Below are positions 25,269-37,822 of a stretch of DNA of 64,000 bases, piece after piece (position 1 is the first letter of the stretch; each line of letters begins with the position of its first letter). The notes under the pieces were generated by a model. That model did no database searches. It saw only the letters and a list, made by a program, of their open reading frames with translations, and was not told the DNA's origin. A program made the translations under genes and the position numbers. The stretch is from Volvox africanus. Its lineage: Eukaryota > Chlorophyta > Chlorophyceae > Chlamydomonadales > Volvocaceae. The stretch covers positions 1,195,001 through 1,259,000 of the forward strand of contig BSDZ01000014.1 of the NCBI GenBank assembly GCA_030268105.1. Reading direction: 5' to 3'.

Positions 25269-26030
25269 TCCTTGTCGCGTCGTTGTCGTACACTGGCAGT
25301 CGATCTCAGCTTCTACAAGGTATTTGATGCAGACAGACGTGTTACACACACTGAAATGAGTCTTCACTTAAAACTTCTCTGGTACCTTACAGATGCCCCT
25401 TCTCCCCAACCCCCCATACACAAAGATATACCCCCCCGCTCTCTCAAAGTCCCCTCATATAATATGAGAAGCCGCCCCCCTCAATAGGTGCCAACAAGAT
25501 TATTGCCCGAATCACTGATCATGCGTGCTGGACTCATAGTTACGTTTTGATTAAGGTTTAGACGTCGTGAAGGCAAGTGATTCTTTTGAAGCACGTCTGC
25601 TCGTGAAACATCCCTACTGCTAAGCTTGTGACATATGCACACCAGTATGTGTTTTCCGTTTTTGGGAGTCTGACTTCGGGTACATGTCATGTAACGAAAA
25701 AGAAGTTAATCCCTTACGGTGGTTACAAACTTAACAACTACAACGGCAAAAAGGCCTTTGCGCCCCCTCAGAGCAGGTACCACCTTGCCTCAGCCCTTAG
25801 AAGGTTCACTTAATGGATGGCTCCCTCTCACTGTTTGCTCTGCATGTATCCACGTGTGGTTGCTGCTCACCACGTCACCAGGTGGAAAACTGGAAATGCT
25901 CTCTGTGTACGGAAATGCGCTGAATGTCAATAAGTCCTGGGCATATACACACATGCAGAGGGCCATCAGAAGGCTGGAGAACCCCACTGACCTGGTGGAA
26001 CTGCTTGTCATTGACTACGAACTAGCTTAG
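25269..26030 (+). CDS. Possible 3' end of an unidentified plus-strand gene
   Basis: Two exon-like pieces with good borders. The first, 25269-25318, follows CCAG and precedes GTATTT. The terminal piece starts after CACCAG at about 25882 and stops at 26030, ending in HMQRAIRRLENPTDLVELLV and IDYELA. It contains GGKLEMLSVYGNALNVNKSW. A further exon-like block with YHVLVISVKPLQKGCDEPA lies at about 24026-24147 between AG and GTATGA. The amino-acid texture is protein-like and unlike the repeat-driven ORFs around it, but I do not recognise a family and cannot link the pieces with certainty. Confidence 0.35.
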
Positions 26031-26040
26031 CATATTATTC

Positions 26041-29000
26041 TTTTGTCTTTGGCAAAGATGCTACCTCTTCTTGAAATCTACCGGGCCTTTGGGCCCGGTG
26101 CCCCAGCAGTGGGAGGGGGGCCTTGAACTTGGACTAACATCTTAGGATCCCCTCAATACAATCGTTATATTCCGTTAATTCCAAAAGATTTTTAAATATT
26201 TGATCATCTTCCCCATACACACCCCAGGATCGTACACCTTGTACCATCCATCACAAGTAACAATCCCAAGTCCTGACCAAGTCTCCTGGTTACTCCAAAA
26301 TATTAATTTTTTTGGTTACGAAAAAGTAACTGGTTACTGGAAAAAAAGCTGCACACGACGGCCCAAATCTCACACACGCGCGCAATATCACACATGTGCA
26401 CGCAGCTGTGCACCAATCCTTCAGCACTTGCCGTCGCCTCCAAAGCAGCCCTGCTCGCAAACGCAGCCCCTTCTCCCAATAAGTCTCTTCCGCCCATATC
26501 TATGAACTGACGATCGGGAAGACTCCCGCAACTCCGAACTCCAACTTAGGTTGCATGTCGGGTTTGCTGGCCCCAACCAACGGCCGTCCACCAGCAAGTT
26601 AAATCCCGAACATACATTAGTTCATCATAGTAACCACAATATCGCCTCACCCATCTTTGCGCGGATAAATCATTAAGCAATTGGAACGGATACGCCGCAG
26701 GTGCCTACCGGCGTCCGTACCGACAATGTCTGCCTCACACAACAAGTCAGCCGGATTCCGGCGAATAATTCTTTCCTTCCAAAGACCCAACGGCAGCTTG
26801 AAAGGAAAGGGACTGAGATCCGGATCCATATAACCATGAAATAAACCGCCGAACAATGGGTTTAACCACCATACGGTGTACCACCATCAAACAACGGCAT
26901 CGTCTTGACGACTAACGTGCGTATCAAGTCATACGGTACAAATTGCCAACCGGCGCTGAAGCTCCCGGGCATGTACGGGCTTGGACTCGGCAAAAGCTCC
27001 GTGCAGCACCCTTTCGCACTTGTGAATTCACTCAGCTGACAGCTGACGACAACGAAACCAAAACAATTGTGTAAGGCTTCCGACGCGCGTACACATAACA
27101 GTATTTACCAAGGAAGCGCTTTCAGCGGAAGTTCGCGCTTTATCAAAGGGCACACAATTTAGGACTTAGCACTATATAGCATCGAAACTGGCTCTGCAAA
27201 CAATTCTGCGTCCCATTTTAGTCTGATCCGAAACTGCCTGACGCAGACTATGCCATTATAATTCGTTAACCTTGCGCGAAACACTTCATTCGCGCATAAC
27301 TGCTTTCCCTCTCCAACCCAAAGGTGCGCCTGAAAAACATACGGTAGCTCAAACGCGCACGCCGTAAGATCCGGATCTCTGAACCTGGAACATATCGCAT
27401 GAATACTCCCGCCCACACCCAGATCGGGTACGAAGAATCATTTCTGCGAGCAGCCGTTTTCATAATTGATAGGCATAGCGTACTATGCGCGGACATGCAA
27501 GCACATCTGTGCCCCGATAATACAAAAGGTGCGGAAGCAAAGAACGTATTTCATATCTCTATCATCCGAAGGGTCTCACATGGCGCGGCCACATGTGGCG
27601 ATCTCACAGGCGACATGCGCCGCTTTTTTAATTCTGTTCTCCTCAAATGAACCACCTGCCTCTGCCCATTTCCCGTTGGACCCACATCACCAGATGACCA
27701 CACCGCACACACGCACTGCCACTGCCATCATCTGCCCACCAAATTACTTACGCCACGATATCCTGATTGCTCAGAATCTGCAGGCTATTGCAGGATCCAT
27801 TACGCATGCACGGACGACAACAGCGCGACCGTACAGTACGATACTGGTTAACAGAACCCGCAAGATGCTAAGATACCGACATACCAAGACCGCGGTGGGC
27901 TGCTCACAGCGCGAGGCCCAAAACTGACCGAATCAAAGGATGACTGGAGACCACCGCCGACGACTAATCCGCGCGTCCCAATCACTGTAGTAGCAATTCA
28001 TGTCAGGAGTTGGCCGAATGTACGGAATGGCCGAACCCCCATGTCGCTCCGTCGCACGCCGTGCATTTGATCGTCAGGTTGCCCGCCTTGCTCGTCTAAG
28101 AAAGGCCCTGGAGACACAAGACAAACACAGACACACACAGGCAGACAGACACACAGACAGACATGTAGTAGGTATATAATCGAGCACAGGAACCCATTCA
28201 CAGAGGCACAAAAGCGCACAAACATACGGACAGACTTCGGCACATACGCATCCGCCGGCCAAGACATTTGCTGCCAGCAAAGCCACATCTTCTTTATTGA
28301 GCCACCGTCAATCACAACGGGGCCAAGAGGCAGCGACAAGAAGAAGCCATAGGAAACACACCCGCGGCCCCGCACGGCGATTTAGCCCCGGGTTGCCCGT
28401 CAACACCTGACACGTGGCTCGATCTGTGTGCGTGTGTATTAGTGTACGGCGCACGGCACGCAGCACAAAAAAAACAACGCCCGTAATCCCGGAGCTGAGT
28501 GCTAGTTCTGAGGCTAATCTTGCATAAGGGCAAGAACAGTCGGATGGGAAGCGTTAAAACGATTTGGCAAAGCACAAGCGTGCGAATGATCACGATGTAC
28601 AAGCCCGCACTCCCGTACACGACCTAATACTCACGCACACCCATGAGGATCCATAAGGATCGATTCTCTTCACGTTTTACCACATCCTCATCGTAAGCGG
28701 CGCCCCTTCCCTATCGCCACCTATTCTTGATAGGGCCTTATATTGTATGGCTTCGTTTATTGGCAGCAGCGTCCCCGTCCGCTTCCTGCCCATGCATGCG
28801 AAAGGCGCACGTGCGCGTGCGTCGGTCATAGGTTGTCTGAACGGCCCGCTATCCAGGCACCGAAAATAGCAAACATACTACTTTAAAGAACGGGAGATAC
28901 ACAAGTATGCAGAGAAAAAGAGAGAAGACTCGCAGCCACCGACCGACCGAACCTACTGACAGGCGGCCCACCAACCTACCAATTTAAGGAACACGTGATC

Positions 29001-29714
29001 CCGACAGGCAAGAGTTCCAGTTGCTGGCAAAGGAGCCGCCGACGACGAAGCGTCCAGGAAGATCTTCTGCAATTTGGAGCTGCTTTCCTTTCCCTTACTC
29101 CACTTTTCGTAAGACACAATATCCGGGGGAGGGATTCGAAAAGGACAGGTCTATACCCGGATGTACGCAGGGTCGTACTGCACGCGCACTTTTAGTTATT
29201 ACGTTAGAATGGTTGGTTCGTTGCGAGGTACGTGGTGGTGAGTGCCCCCTGCACGTTCGTTGTCATAGTGTTTAAGAGATTGAAGCAGCGGCGCGACAAG
29301 GTAACGCGATGTGTACCACCACAACACCAACGTTTATGCCACCAAGGCCGGCATAATACGACAGCACGTGTATTCTACAAGCACACGCACGGCAAAACTG
29401 GTGCAATTTCACAAATTAGTCGGCGAGCATCGCCGCCCGCAAAGCTGCGGGGTTGGGTCTGCTAGCTAATCTGCGAGTACTGATCAACGAGAAAACACAT
29501 GGCTTGCGGGTAGTAGCTCCCCTCTCTCCGGCCCACCCCCGTACCACCACCCAGCCAAAGCTCGCCTTGACTACCGGATTGTCCCCAGCCTTTGCTTTCC
29601 AGAAACCGACAGCTCGGAAGCTCGGAAGAAAGTTCGGCAGAATGGCCTCCGGACCCATCAACCGCTCAACCCCCTCCGTAACTCTTGTAATCTCTCGAGA
29701 CCCCTCATCGGGAG
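26041..29714. other. Long stretch without a supported gene
   Basis: Two minus-strand ORFs, 26856-26647 and 27416-27159, share a DPDL-(6 residues)-LP layout around AGATCCGGATC and may be diverged copies of one element. A (CA/CAGA)n tract lies at about 28125-28160. No exon chain could be built, and the remaining ORFs are short and featureless. Confidence 0.4.
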
Positions 29715-32700
29715 CTAATGAATCCCACTATGCCCAAGTTGCCCCTCCCACGTCCGCTGGCGCTTCTTCTTGCAGATAGCTCGAGTCGATGCTGCGGGCC
29801 GGCCAAGTACGCCCGCGGTTGCCCCCGGCGCGCCGGCCCCCCCATCATCCTCTTCACCGTCCTGATCCCGCTCGCCCTCCTCAGGGCTCCCTGCGGTGGA
29901 GTTGGCACTGGCTTGCAAAGCCGAGTGAATGGCACATTGGATGTGTCCCACTTGCATGCCTCTCGGATGAACCCCCTCCTCGCAGCTGACCTCCAGCTCC
30001 AACGCCATACGCCCCCCTGGAGCGGACGTCACACGCGCAGAGCGCAGATTCACGCCGGCCTCGGCCAGTGCGCTGCAGGCCGCCGGAACCAGATCCTTGC
30101 GGGGCGGACAAACCACCCGTACAAGCCACGATGAAGTCGTTGCGGCGGCGGCGTCACCCCCCGTGGCGGCGGCGGAAGGCGGCATCGGTGCGATGGAGGA
30201 GGAGGGTCGGTGGGAAGGCAAAAGGGAGGGGGAGGACTGGGAGGCGCGACGCTGCGGATTTCGTCGAGGCTGGTACTGGGAGCAAAGGTGGCCCTGGGGG
30301 GTTAGCCCTACCTGGAGCGCGTCTGGCGCTCCGAAACCGGGGGTGGGACTGGATGGCATTGCTGCAGTGGCGACTGCTGCCGTCACCGTTGGCAGTTTGC
30401 ATTTCGCGGCGTTATTTCGACAGACATGAATTTCCGTAGAGCTCGAGTCCGTGACGTCAGCTGGAGCGTCCAGGGAAGGCGAAGTCGTTAACGGGAAATG
30501 CCCGACCGCAGGAGCAGTGGCGGCGGCGTTGTTCTGTGCGTCTGCGATAGCATGGGGCACGGAAGGTTGTACGGCAATAGGAGGCGTCGCACATTCGCGC
30601 GGACAGCTCAGACCTCCCATACAATGGCTTGGTGCAGGTGCAGGCAGGGCGACCGTGTCGGCCGGTGGATTCGCCGCGTCGGGCTGGGTTATGGATATGG
30701 GTGGTGGCGGCATCACAGCCGTCAGCGGCGGAACCATTGCCGTCGAGGGAGCCGACATGCCATTACTCGCAGATATACCATTGGCCGTAACCGCTGCGCC
30801 GTACAGTCCACAGGGACCAGAGGAAGCGGGGGCAGTACTGGAGCCGCGCACAGCGATTGGCATGAAGCCCGGTACCGGCGTCCCTACCGCCGCCGCTGCA
30901 GCGGCCGCCGCTGCCTTGATCAGCGGGAAATGCAACGCCGCTTGCAACTGCACACATGATGGGGCACTGACGGCGCCATGGGAGAGGAGCGACGACACAG
31001 CGGCCGCTGCAACGGCCGGGCTGTGGGCGATGCCGGCGCCGATGGGGGTAACTGACGGCGTAGGCATCGAAGCGGCAACGGAGGCGGCGGCAGTGGCGGC
31101 AGTAGCAGCAGTGGCAGCGGGGGCAGCACCTGCGTTTTCTTGCAAAGCCGGTCCCAATGTACATTGAGATTGAATGCTGGCCGGAGACGTAGCGGCAGCG
31201 GTGGGGTTGGAAGCTGTGGCGTCAGGGGCGGCAGAGACGGCATTAGTGGGGGAGGTGGTGGTGGCGGCGACCGGCACAGACGCAGACACGACGCGCGCCG
31301 GCGTTGGCGTTGACTGCATCACTGCTGGCGGAGATTGGCGGTGTTGTGGCGGTTGGCCGGTTCCGTATCCAGATGCGCTATCAGATGCTGACGAGGACCC
31401 GGACCCGGTTCCGGATCCACCGGGCTGCAGACTCGCAATCGCGAGCTGTCGTCTCAGGCTGTCGTTCTCCGCTTGCAGCAGGCGATAGCGGGCGACTACG
31501 TCCGCCAGTACTGCATGTTTCGGCCGCTTAAGACCTGCTTAAGTAAGTCGCACCGGGCAGTAGCAATCAGTAGGCAGTAGCAATCAGTAGGCAGTAGCAA
31601 TCAGTAGGCAGTAGCAGGCAGTAGCAGCCACAGCCTCGTCATTCGGATAATTATGACCCGTGGGACACATTGACGGAAACCCACGGATATGGTTGGCCTG
31701 CGCCAGCAGTGCGTATACTGACTCGTATACCCCATATCACCTCATTTCGCAATTGCCGTGATCTCCAGAATAGGCGCCTGACCAGATTGAATCCGCGCTG
31801 CTCTTTTTATCATCCCGCCGTATAGTGTAGCAGTCCCTGGCAGCCGTCCCGCATCCAGCCCACCCCACCCCACCGCACTCCACCTCACCTGCCGAATCTG
31901 CTCCCTCACACCGATACCGCGCATCCAGAGGTGGCACCATATCCCCCAACTCCTCGATTAAGTGGTTGATGCGGTCGCGGCGGTGCTTCTCGATGGTGCT
32001 GTGCGACAGCGGCGGTTTCTTCACAGAGGAGCGACCGTAAGAACGACAGGATTTGCTTTGGACGATATCGTACAACGCATCCGTGGAATCGGACTGTGTT
32101 GTCGCAAGAACATGGTCCGGCATGGACTCGGACAGGGCCGCCTGAGCTACTGCTAGTGTTGCCGACGCCGCCACCGTCGCCGTTGCCGCAGGTAGGGGGT
32201 CGGAGTCCAGTGATGGCAGCACGTGCTGGCAGTAGGGACCTTGTCCCGCAGCGGTCGGCGCTAAATGGACGTCCATGCTAGAGCCGAAGAAGGATGGGCT
32301 TGGAGCGCGAATCGGAGAACCTACGGGAGCGGCCGTGTTTGTAAAGTCACTCCCGCCGGAAGAGCTTGTACACCCTCTAGATGACTCGCTGACATCGATA
32401 TGGCCAAATGCTTCAGGCGTCTCCTGTTTGATTTTCAAGCCCGAGATGCCGCACGATACTGGGATCATGCCGGAGAGGCAGAAGACTTCTGGGGTACACC
32501 CTGGCTGTTGGGACAAATCTTGTTGAGTTGTTGAGGAGTCCAGAGCTTCAGCATGTGGTTCCGACACACCGTCGGAATCGGGACCCGAGCTGAGCAGATA
32601 AAATATATCATGCATATCAGCATCAACGTCATCATGGGTGTGGACGCCCATGATTTCCTCTAAAGCGGCTTGCATCGCCATAGGCTCGCCTTCCACCTGT

Positions 32701-32992
32701 TAGGCACATACATCACGAAATCAACATTTGTGATTTCGATTGAATAAGACATAAATGCATGCAACTTTACAGGTAGCAAACCCGCGCAATCCGCGAAAGC
32801 TTTAAGCGATGGCTGCATTTATTACGACGCACATAATATGACAATCTTTGAAGTGTAATATAACAATAAACATACAGGTAAACTTCGTTCCAAATGTCTG
32901 GCATGAGCCAACACAGGTAGGCCAGTTTCAGCTAGGAAATTCGCCACTAAAAGAAGTCCGTCATCGGAATCGCAGCACCCCGCACCGAGCAT
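29715..32992 (-). CDS. bHLH-zipper transcription factor with C-terminal ACT domain
   Basis: Three exons, 32992-32876, 32696-31889 and 31534-29715, join in phase to give about 914 aa. The N-terminus is MLGAGCCDSDDGLLLVANFL. Residues about 275-300 hold a basic region and helix 1, HSTIEKHRRDRINHLIEELG, with the His-Glu-Arg pattern of E-box/G-box binders. Helix 2 straddles the last intron and reads GLKRPKHAVLADVVARYRLL, running into a short leucine zipper (QAENDSLRRQLAIA). About 380 residues of Ala/Pro/Ser/Thr-rich disordered sequence follow. Then an ACT domain begins at WLVRVVCPPRKDLVPAACSA (about residue 770) and runs to AIHSALQ. ACT domains mediate dimerisation or ligand sensing in plant bHLH factors, so a nuclear regulator is expected. 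The exon 1 start is chosen by splice phase; the second exon itself begins with GTG. Confidence 0.85.
31556..31632. repeat. 17-bp tandem repeat in the bHLH-ACT intron
   Basis: About four copies of GGCAGTAGCAATCAGTA, the last ones truncated, immediately upstream on minus of the acceptor of the third exon of the bHLH-ACT gene. Confidence 0.88.
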
Positions 32993-35573
32993 CTTACTAG
33001 TCCAATTGCTCACCAATAAATGTATCTTTCACAAAGTCTTCTTGACAAGCCACGTTAGACGTTACCAACTCCGTTTACCTCCAAAGTGATCAAGCAAATT
33101 GTCTTCCAGAAACAGTAGAGTACGTCACTGTACGTGACCTTGATAGAAAAAGCTGAGAAACTAAAGATCACTTCGCGTAGTAAGGAAAAGTGACAGCACA
33201 TATGCCTATGTAATTCACGTGGGGCGCTCGTACAAACCCTAAATTTGTAACAAAAATAGTCATCCATATTATGTTGCGAATAAAGTTTTGACATGTCTTT
33301 AAATCATCTATCTTTCTACAATATAAAAGCTGAAATTTTTGAATTCTCTGAACTGAACTGAGCTGATTTTACGTGATCGGCTCCGAGTCAAAGCCCTAGC
33401 CCTGAACAAGTATACTTTTCCTGATCCACCTGATTAAAAGAATGAAAACATCGATTCTTACTTTTTTAGCATGCTCTACAATATTTGGAACTCTTATTGG
33501 GGTATTTGTTCGTCCTGGGCAATATGTTGCTGCAGCATTTGTCAAAGCTGGCAGCAGATTATTGGTCGCATCTCATTTATTAGTCTGATATGATCTCGCA
33601 TTTTAATAGTTTTAAAGGGTGGCGCTTGATTAATAATTGCACTTCTTCCTCGCATGCAACGAAACACTTTTGGACTTCCACAAGGGTGATGTTTTGCTTA
33701 CAGCCGATGCATATAGAAATTGCCGACGAATAGGATTAACGGCTTTGCTTTTCATTGAAACCGTCCCCGTACGCCTACCAGCTTTCTCATTTTACAGGCT
33801 GTTTCTGTTGTGTCCGCCATGACGAATAGCAAGCCATAATTTTATCATATCCATTCATGAAAGTGTTAAGCAAAGCTCCTGATCAATTGCTGCTACTGCG
33901 GGCATGCTTGCAGTAGCAGACTTCGTCAACGAACTGGCGTACATAGTTTCGCAACGAACTTAGAGACCATCTCAACATGCCAAGCTCCCTTATTGTCTCG
34001 CCTGGCGTACGTAAACGAAAGGGGTATTTTGGGAAGTATCCTACAGTGTCCATGACCTTGTCTTGGAGTGGTTGAGTGTGTCCGATTTGCGCAACGAAAT
34101 TCGACAGGCGAAATACGCGCGGCGAGGTCGCAGCCCAGCTGCCTAACTGTCGGAGCCCGCGCGCGCAAACGTCTTAATCAAGCCGCTATCTGCGCGTCCT
34201 TTCATTCCATCTGCTTTGCGCATTGCACCGCCATCCCTCCCTCGCCTGCCTCCCTGTCTTTGTGGCGGGATAATCTCTCGATTGATGTGTCATACGATTC
34301 CTGCAGGCACCGAATCGACCTTTGGACCGGTACGGTTCACTTGGCTCTGTGCGGTTTTTTGCTTGATCCGCACGTAAGTTCCGCAAATGCATTTCGTCTT
34401 AGCTTGTAAGGGGGTGCAGAGGGGTGCGCTGGTATGCGAGCATGTGGACGCATGTGGATTCAGATCTCTCATTAAGTGCATCAAAGATTATATGAGGTCA
34501 TATGGGTCATATGGCAAATGACAGCACTGACGGCATCCATCTCCCTAAACCACTTTGGGAAATATCGATAATAAGAAACTGCGTGACTTAAGGATGCCGA
34601 ACCGTGGGACGGCGTAACATGGTTTAAGGCAAGAGCTGAAGACCTCACAATTCATTGCCCAATCAATGTCCGTCCTGTCCTGATTGATTGTCAAGCTGAC
34701 CCTTACCGAAGGAAGCTAATGCCATGGCCTAGGCATGTACCCTAGGCGATCTCTACAAAGCTCAAAACTCCGAAATCGCTCTCAATCCTGGATTTGATGG
34801 CCATTTCATCATGGTGGGGGTAAGTGCGTTCGGTGACCTGCGCATGGCTCAGATACTAAGTTCAACTCTGAACGAATCTGTTTAATTTCACTCCATGAAT
34901 TCATGTTCACGTTTTCCCTTGAAATGAGCCTGACTTCTAGCAGTATGACTAACCGTATATTTCTCAGTGACACGCACATAACATAACTTCGTAATACGTG
35001 TGGATATTCAATTGCTGAACAAAAAAATATGAGTCCATGATGGTGGCCCCGAATCGCTTGTGATGATAATCGGCATTCGCTTGCGGAATGGGCGAATCTG
35101 CTTATATGCTCGATTGTAACTTTAGCCGGAGACACGCTAATATTAAATGTATGCTCTGAATCTCTGAGGCAGCTAATGCAACGATTTCAGGCAAGATTAG
35201 TGATGCCATCTCACATGCACTTTTACCTGTCATGAAGGACATGTTGGTACGGCCGATGACCCATGTGCGCGGTCAGGTGACGGAAAGGATTCCTGCCTTA
35301 CTTCGGTATTGAGCTTCTAAGGGATTTGCTGCAAGCAAGGATACGATGGAGGGAAGCGAGGAGGTGCATGCGCTATCGCCGCCGTCGGCGCCGTTGCTAT
35401 CACACGATTTTAAACGGTGCGAACCATTATGAGCAGAAGGTTAGAAACTTCTTGAGCGCCATGTAAGAGGTCGGCAGCATCTGGAATGCACGGGTTGGGG
35501 CAACAAAATTATCCAAACCCCGTGACATTCCATGTGCGCAATGATTCACGTTGACATTTACAATTATACATCG
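32993..35573. other. AT-rich intergenic stretch with orphan exon-like pieces
   Basis: This is upstream of the bHLH-ACT gene and probably includes its promoter. A 48-codon AT-rich ORF at 33441-33590 reads MKTSILTFLACSTIFGTLIG onward and looks like a single membrane segment with organelle-like codon use. At about 34307-34374, between CTGCAG and GTAAGT, is an exon-like piece reading HRIDLWTGTVHLALCGFLLD. Neither could be tied to a gene. Confidence 0.35.
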
Positions 35574-37822
35574 TAGGTATCATTCAATCGGCTTGCGCTC
35601 TGTGGAGGACTACCTTCAGGTCGAATACCCACCTTGCACCTGCAAAGTCGAGCAGCCAAATGGACAGGTTCTTGGGGCTCTTCATCCCGTTAATGCCAAG
35701 CTTCTTCGTGAATTTTGGACCTTAAAGGAAGCAAAATTACCTCCTGGTTCAACGGTAGGCTGCTCTTGCGTTTGCAAGCCAACTCATTCCGAATGAGCTG
35801 CGTGCCTAAACCTGCCTGGCTCTCTCGCTTCGCACAGGTCCCACAGGAAGGACTATTCAACACAGTGCACGAACAAGGTTACTGGGGTCGGGCGCCGCTG
35901 CATTCGTCCCGACTCAGCCGCAGTGTTAGTGCACAGGAATTCTATACCGAAGCAGTTGAGCGATGTGTGCGTGCCGGCCGATTATCCGGAAAAGGCGACG
36001 GCCGCGTGCGGCATGGTCGCCAATCTGTGGCTGCAGCCCTGTTTACGGGAGCTCAACCGCCCCCGGGGCCCCCCTCAAGTCTTAGCTTTCCACAGGTCAG
36101 CCATTTCAAATTGATTTATTTTATGGCCGGAGACCCGTTATGATCATGTCTGGCACCTGACCTGCCAGCAGGGCAGATCCGCGAGACTGGCGTGTTGGAA
36201 TGCCGTTGCCGCAGTCTCGGAATTGTATCATGGAGCATCTATTGCCCATTCATGGAGCAGGATTTATGACATCACTCCACTCCCCATGTGTATGCGGGGT
36301 GCAACCGCGTCCTGCGGCGCATGACCCAATCCACGCAGATCATCAAGTCAGACAGCTCTGGCGCCACTACCAACGCCTGTTCTGAAAACCTGCCGGTGAC
36401 CTCTTGCCACACCCGAGAGGGCGAGGGGGAGTGCAAGCAGCATGGGGGGCGGTATGAGGCTATGGACCGCCGAGTGCGCGGCGGCCGCCTCCTGAGGAGC
36501 CAATCCAAAGATCCTCATTTCGCCTCATTCTCCTCCCGGGTGCGCGCTTGTTCCCTGGGCTTGGGGCGAAGCGGGCTGGGCTGCGTTGGGCTGGCCGTAC
36601 CGGAGGCCATCTTGGTCAGCATCATCCGTTCATGAGCACCCAAAGGGTTTAAGGTTCTTAAGAATTTGTATTAGGCAGAAAACAGGTCTACAACCCCGAT
36701 GTGTTGCAATCGTGATGATAACGGCCGGGCCAAAACTGTGTAGGAATAGCTTGCAAACAAAGCGGTGTGCAACACATCCTCGCGCACCCTGGCTGGATAG
36801 TTTTACAGGGTTCTACGGCATTCCTGCTCTTATCCTGCTCTTATCCTCCTCTCCCTCACTCTCCTTCATTCCCGCTTCCTCAGGTGATGTCCATCCTGGA
36901 TACAGCGCCCGCGGCTGATCCCCCAATATCGCTCAACACCTTAACCACCACAGCATCCTACTCGCCCGCCGACGACCACGATCAGCCCCACACTCACGAT
37001 CAACGCGCTGAGGAGCATGTCATGAATGGCGAGTCCAGAGACAGCAGCCGCGCCGCGGGACAGCCGCTCGGCATGAGTCTGAGCCGTCTCTACTCCCTCG
37101 ACTCCGCCGCCCTGCACCAACTGGACCGCGCGCTATTCGGCGCCTGCGAACAATCTCCAGGTGCAGCCAGCCTCACATCTCCGGTGGCGATGGAGCCGGC
37201 CCCGGCGTCCGCGCCGTCGGGGCTGGGCGGGCTGATCTACAAGGTCCGTCCTCTGGGGGCCGCCGCGTCATCGCTGTCGCTTCACAGTGCATGTCCCCTC
37301 GGATCGCCCTTCTCCCGATGTAACTCGACTCTTCTTGATTTCGCTGAGGAGCAGGCGTCCCTGGCGGCGGCGCAGCAGGGCCTCTGTAACCAGATGGAGT
37401 ACCTCACGCTCTTAAGCGCCAGAAACTCCCTGGGTGGTGGTTGTGGTGGTGGCGGGAACGCCGCCAGCTACCAGTCCTCTGCCGCCGGATCGCTTAACGC
37501 ATCGCCAAACCCACACCAGCCCCACGTCAGCCTGGCAGCGATGCTCAGCGCGGCGGCGGCAAGCAATGGCGGGAATCGTGTGAGCAGCGGCGGCAATAGC
37601 GGAGGTGGCCGCTCCCTACAGATGCAGTCTTCTCTTCCGGCTGATGTGGGTCGGCGCGGTGGACCCGCACTTGCGGCGCCGGACATGCGATTCTTTCCCT
37701 TTAGCAGCCCCGAGGATTTCTACATGGCGGCAACCGTCCTGCTCGACGCAAAGTTGCCGGGTGTGCTGCCGGAAGAAGGCAGCAGCAGTCCGCCAAAAAA
37801 GGGGGCTCCTCCGTGCCGGTGA
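35574..37822 (+). CDS. Unrecognised multi-exon gene, tentative
   Basis: Likely exons are 35574-35755 (SIGLRSVEDYLQVEYPPCTC), 35838-36096 (VPQEGLFNTVHEQGYWGRAP) and about 36172-36300 (WNAVAAVSELYHGASIAHSW). The terminal open stretch, about 36883-37822, ends PEEGSSSPPKKGAPPCR. The first three join in phase 0 at GT..AG borders, for example ACG|GTAGGC and CAG|GTCCCA. The terminal part is Ser/Ala/Gly-rich with SLSRLYSLDSAALHQLDRAL as its most structured piece. I recognise no domain. The 5' end and the link to the last block are unresolved, and the last block could be a separate gene. Confidence 0.45.

Noticed and set aside
30451..31167. 238-codon Ala/Gly/Val plus-strand ORF
   Set aside because: It is antisense to the disordered linker of the bHLH-ACT gene, whose frame is supported by domains on both sides.
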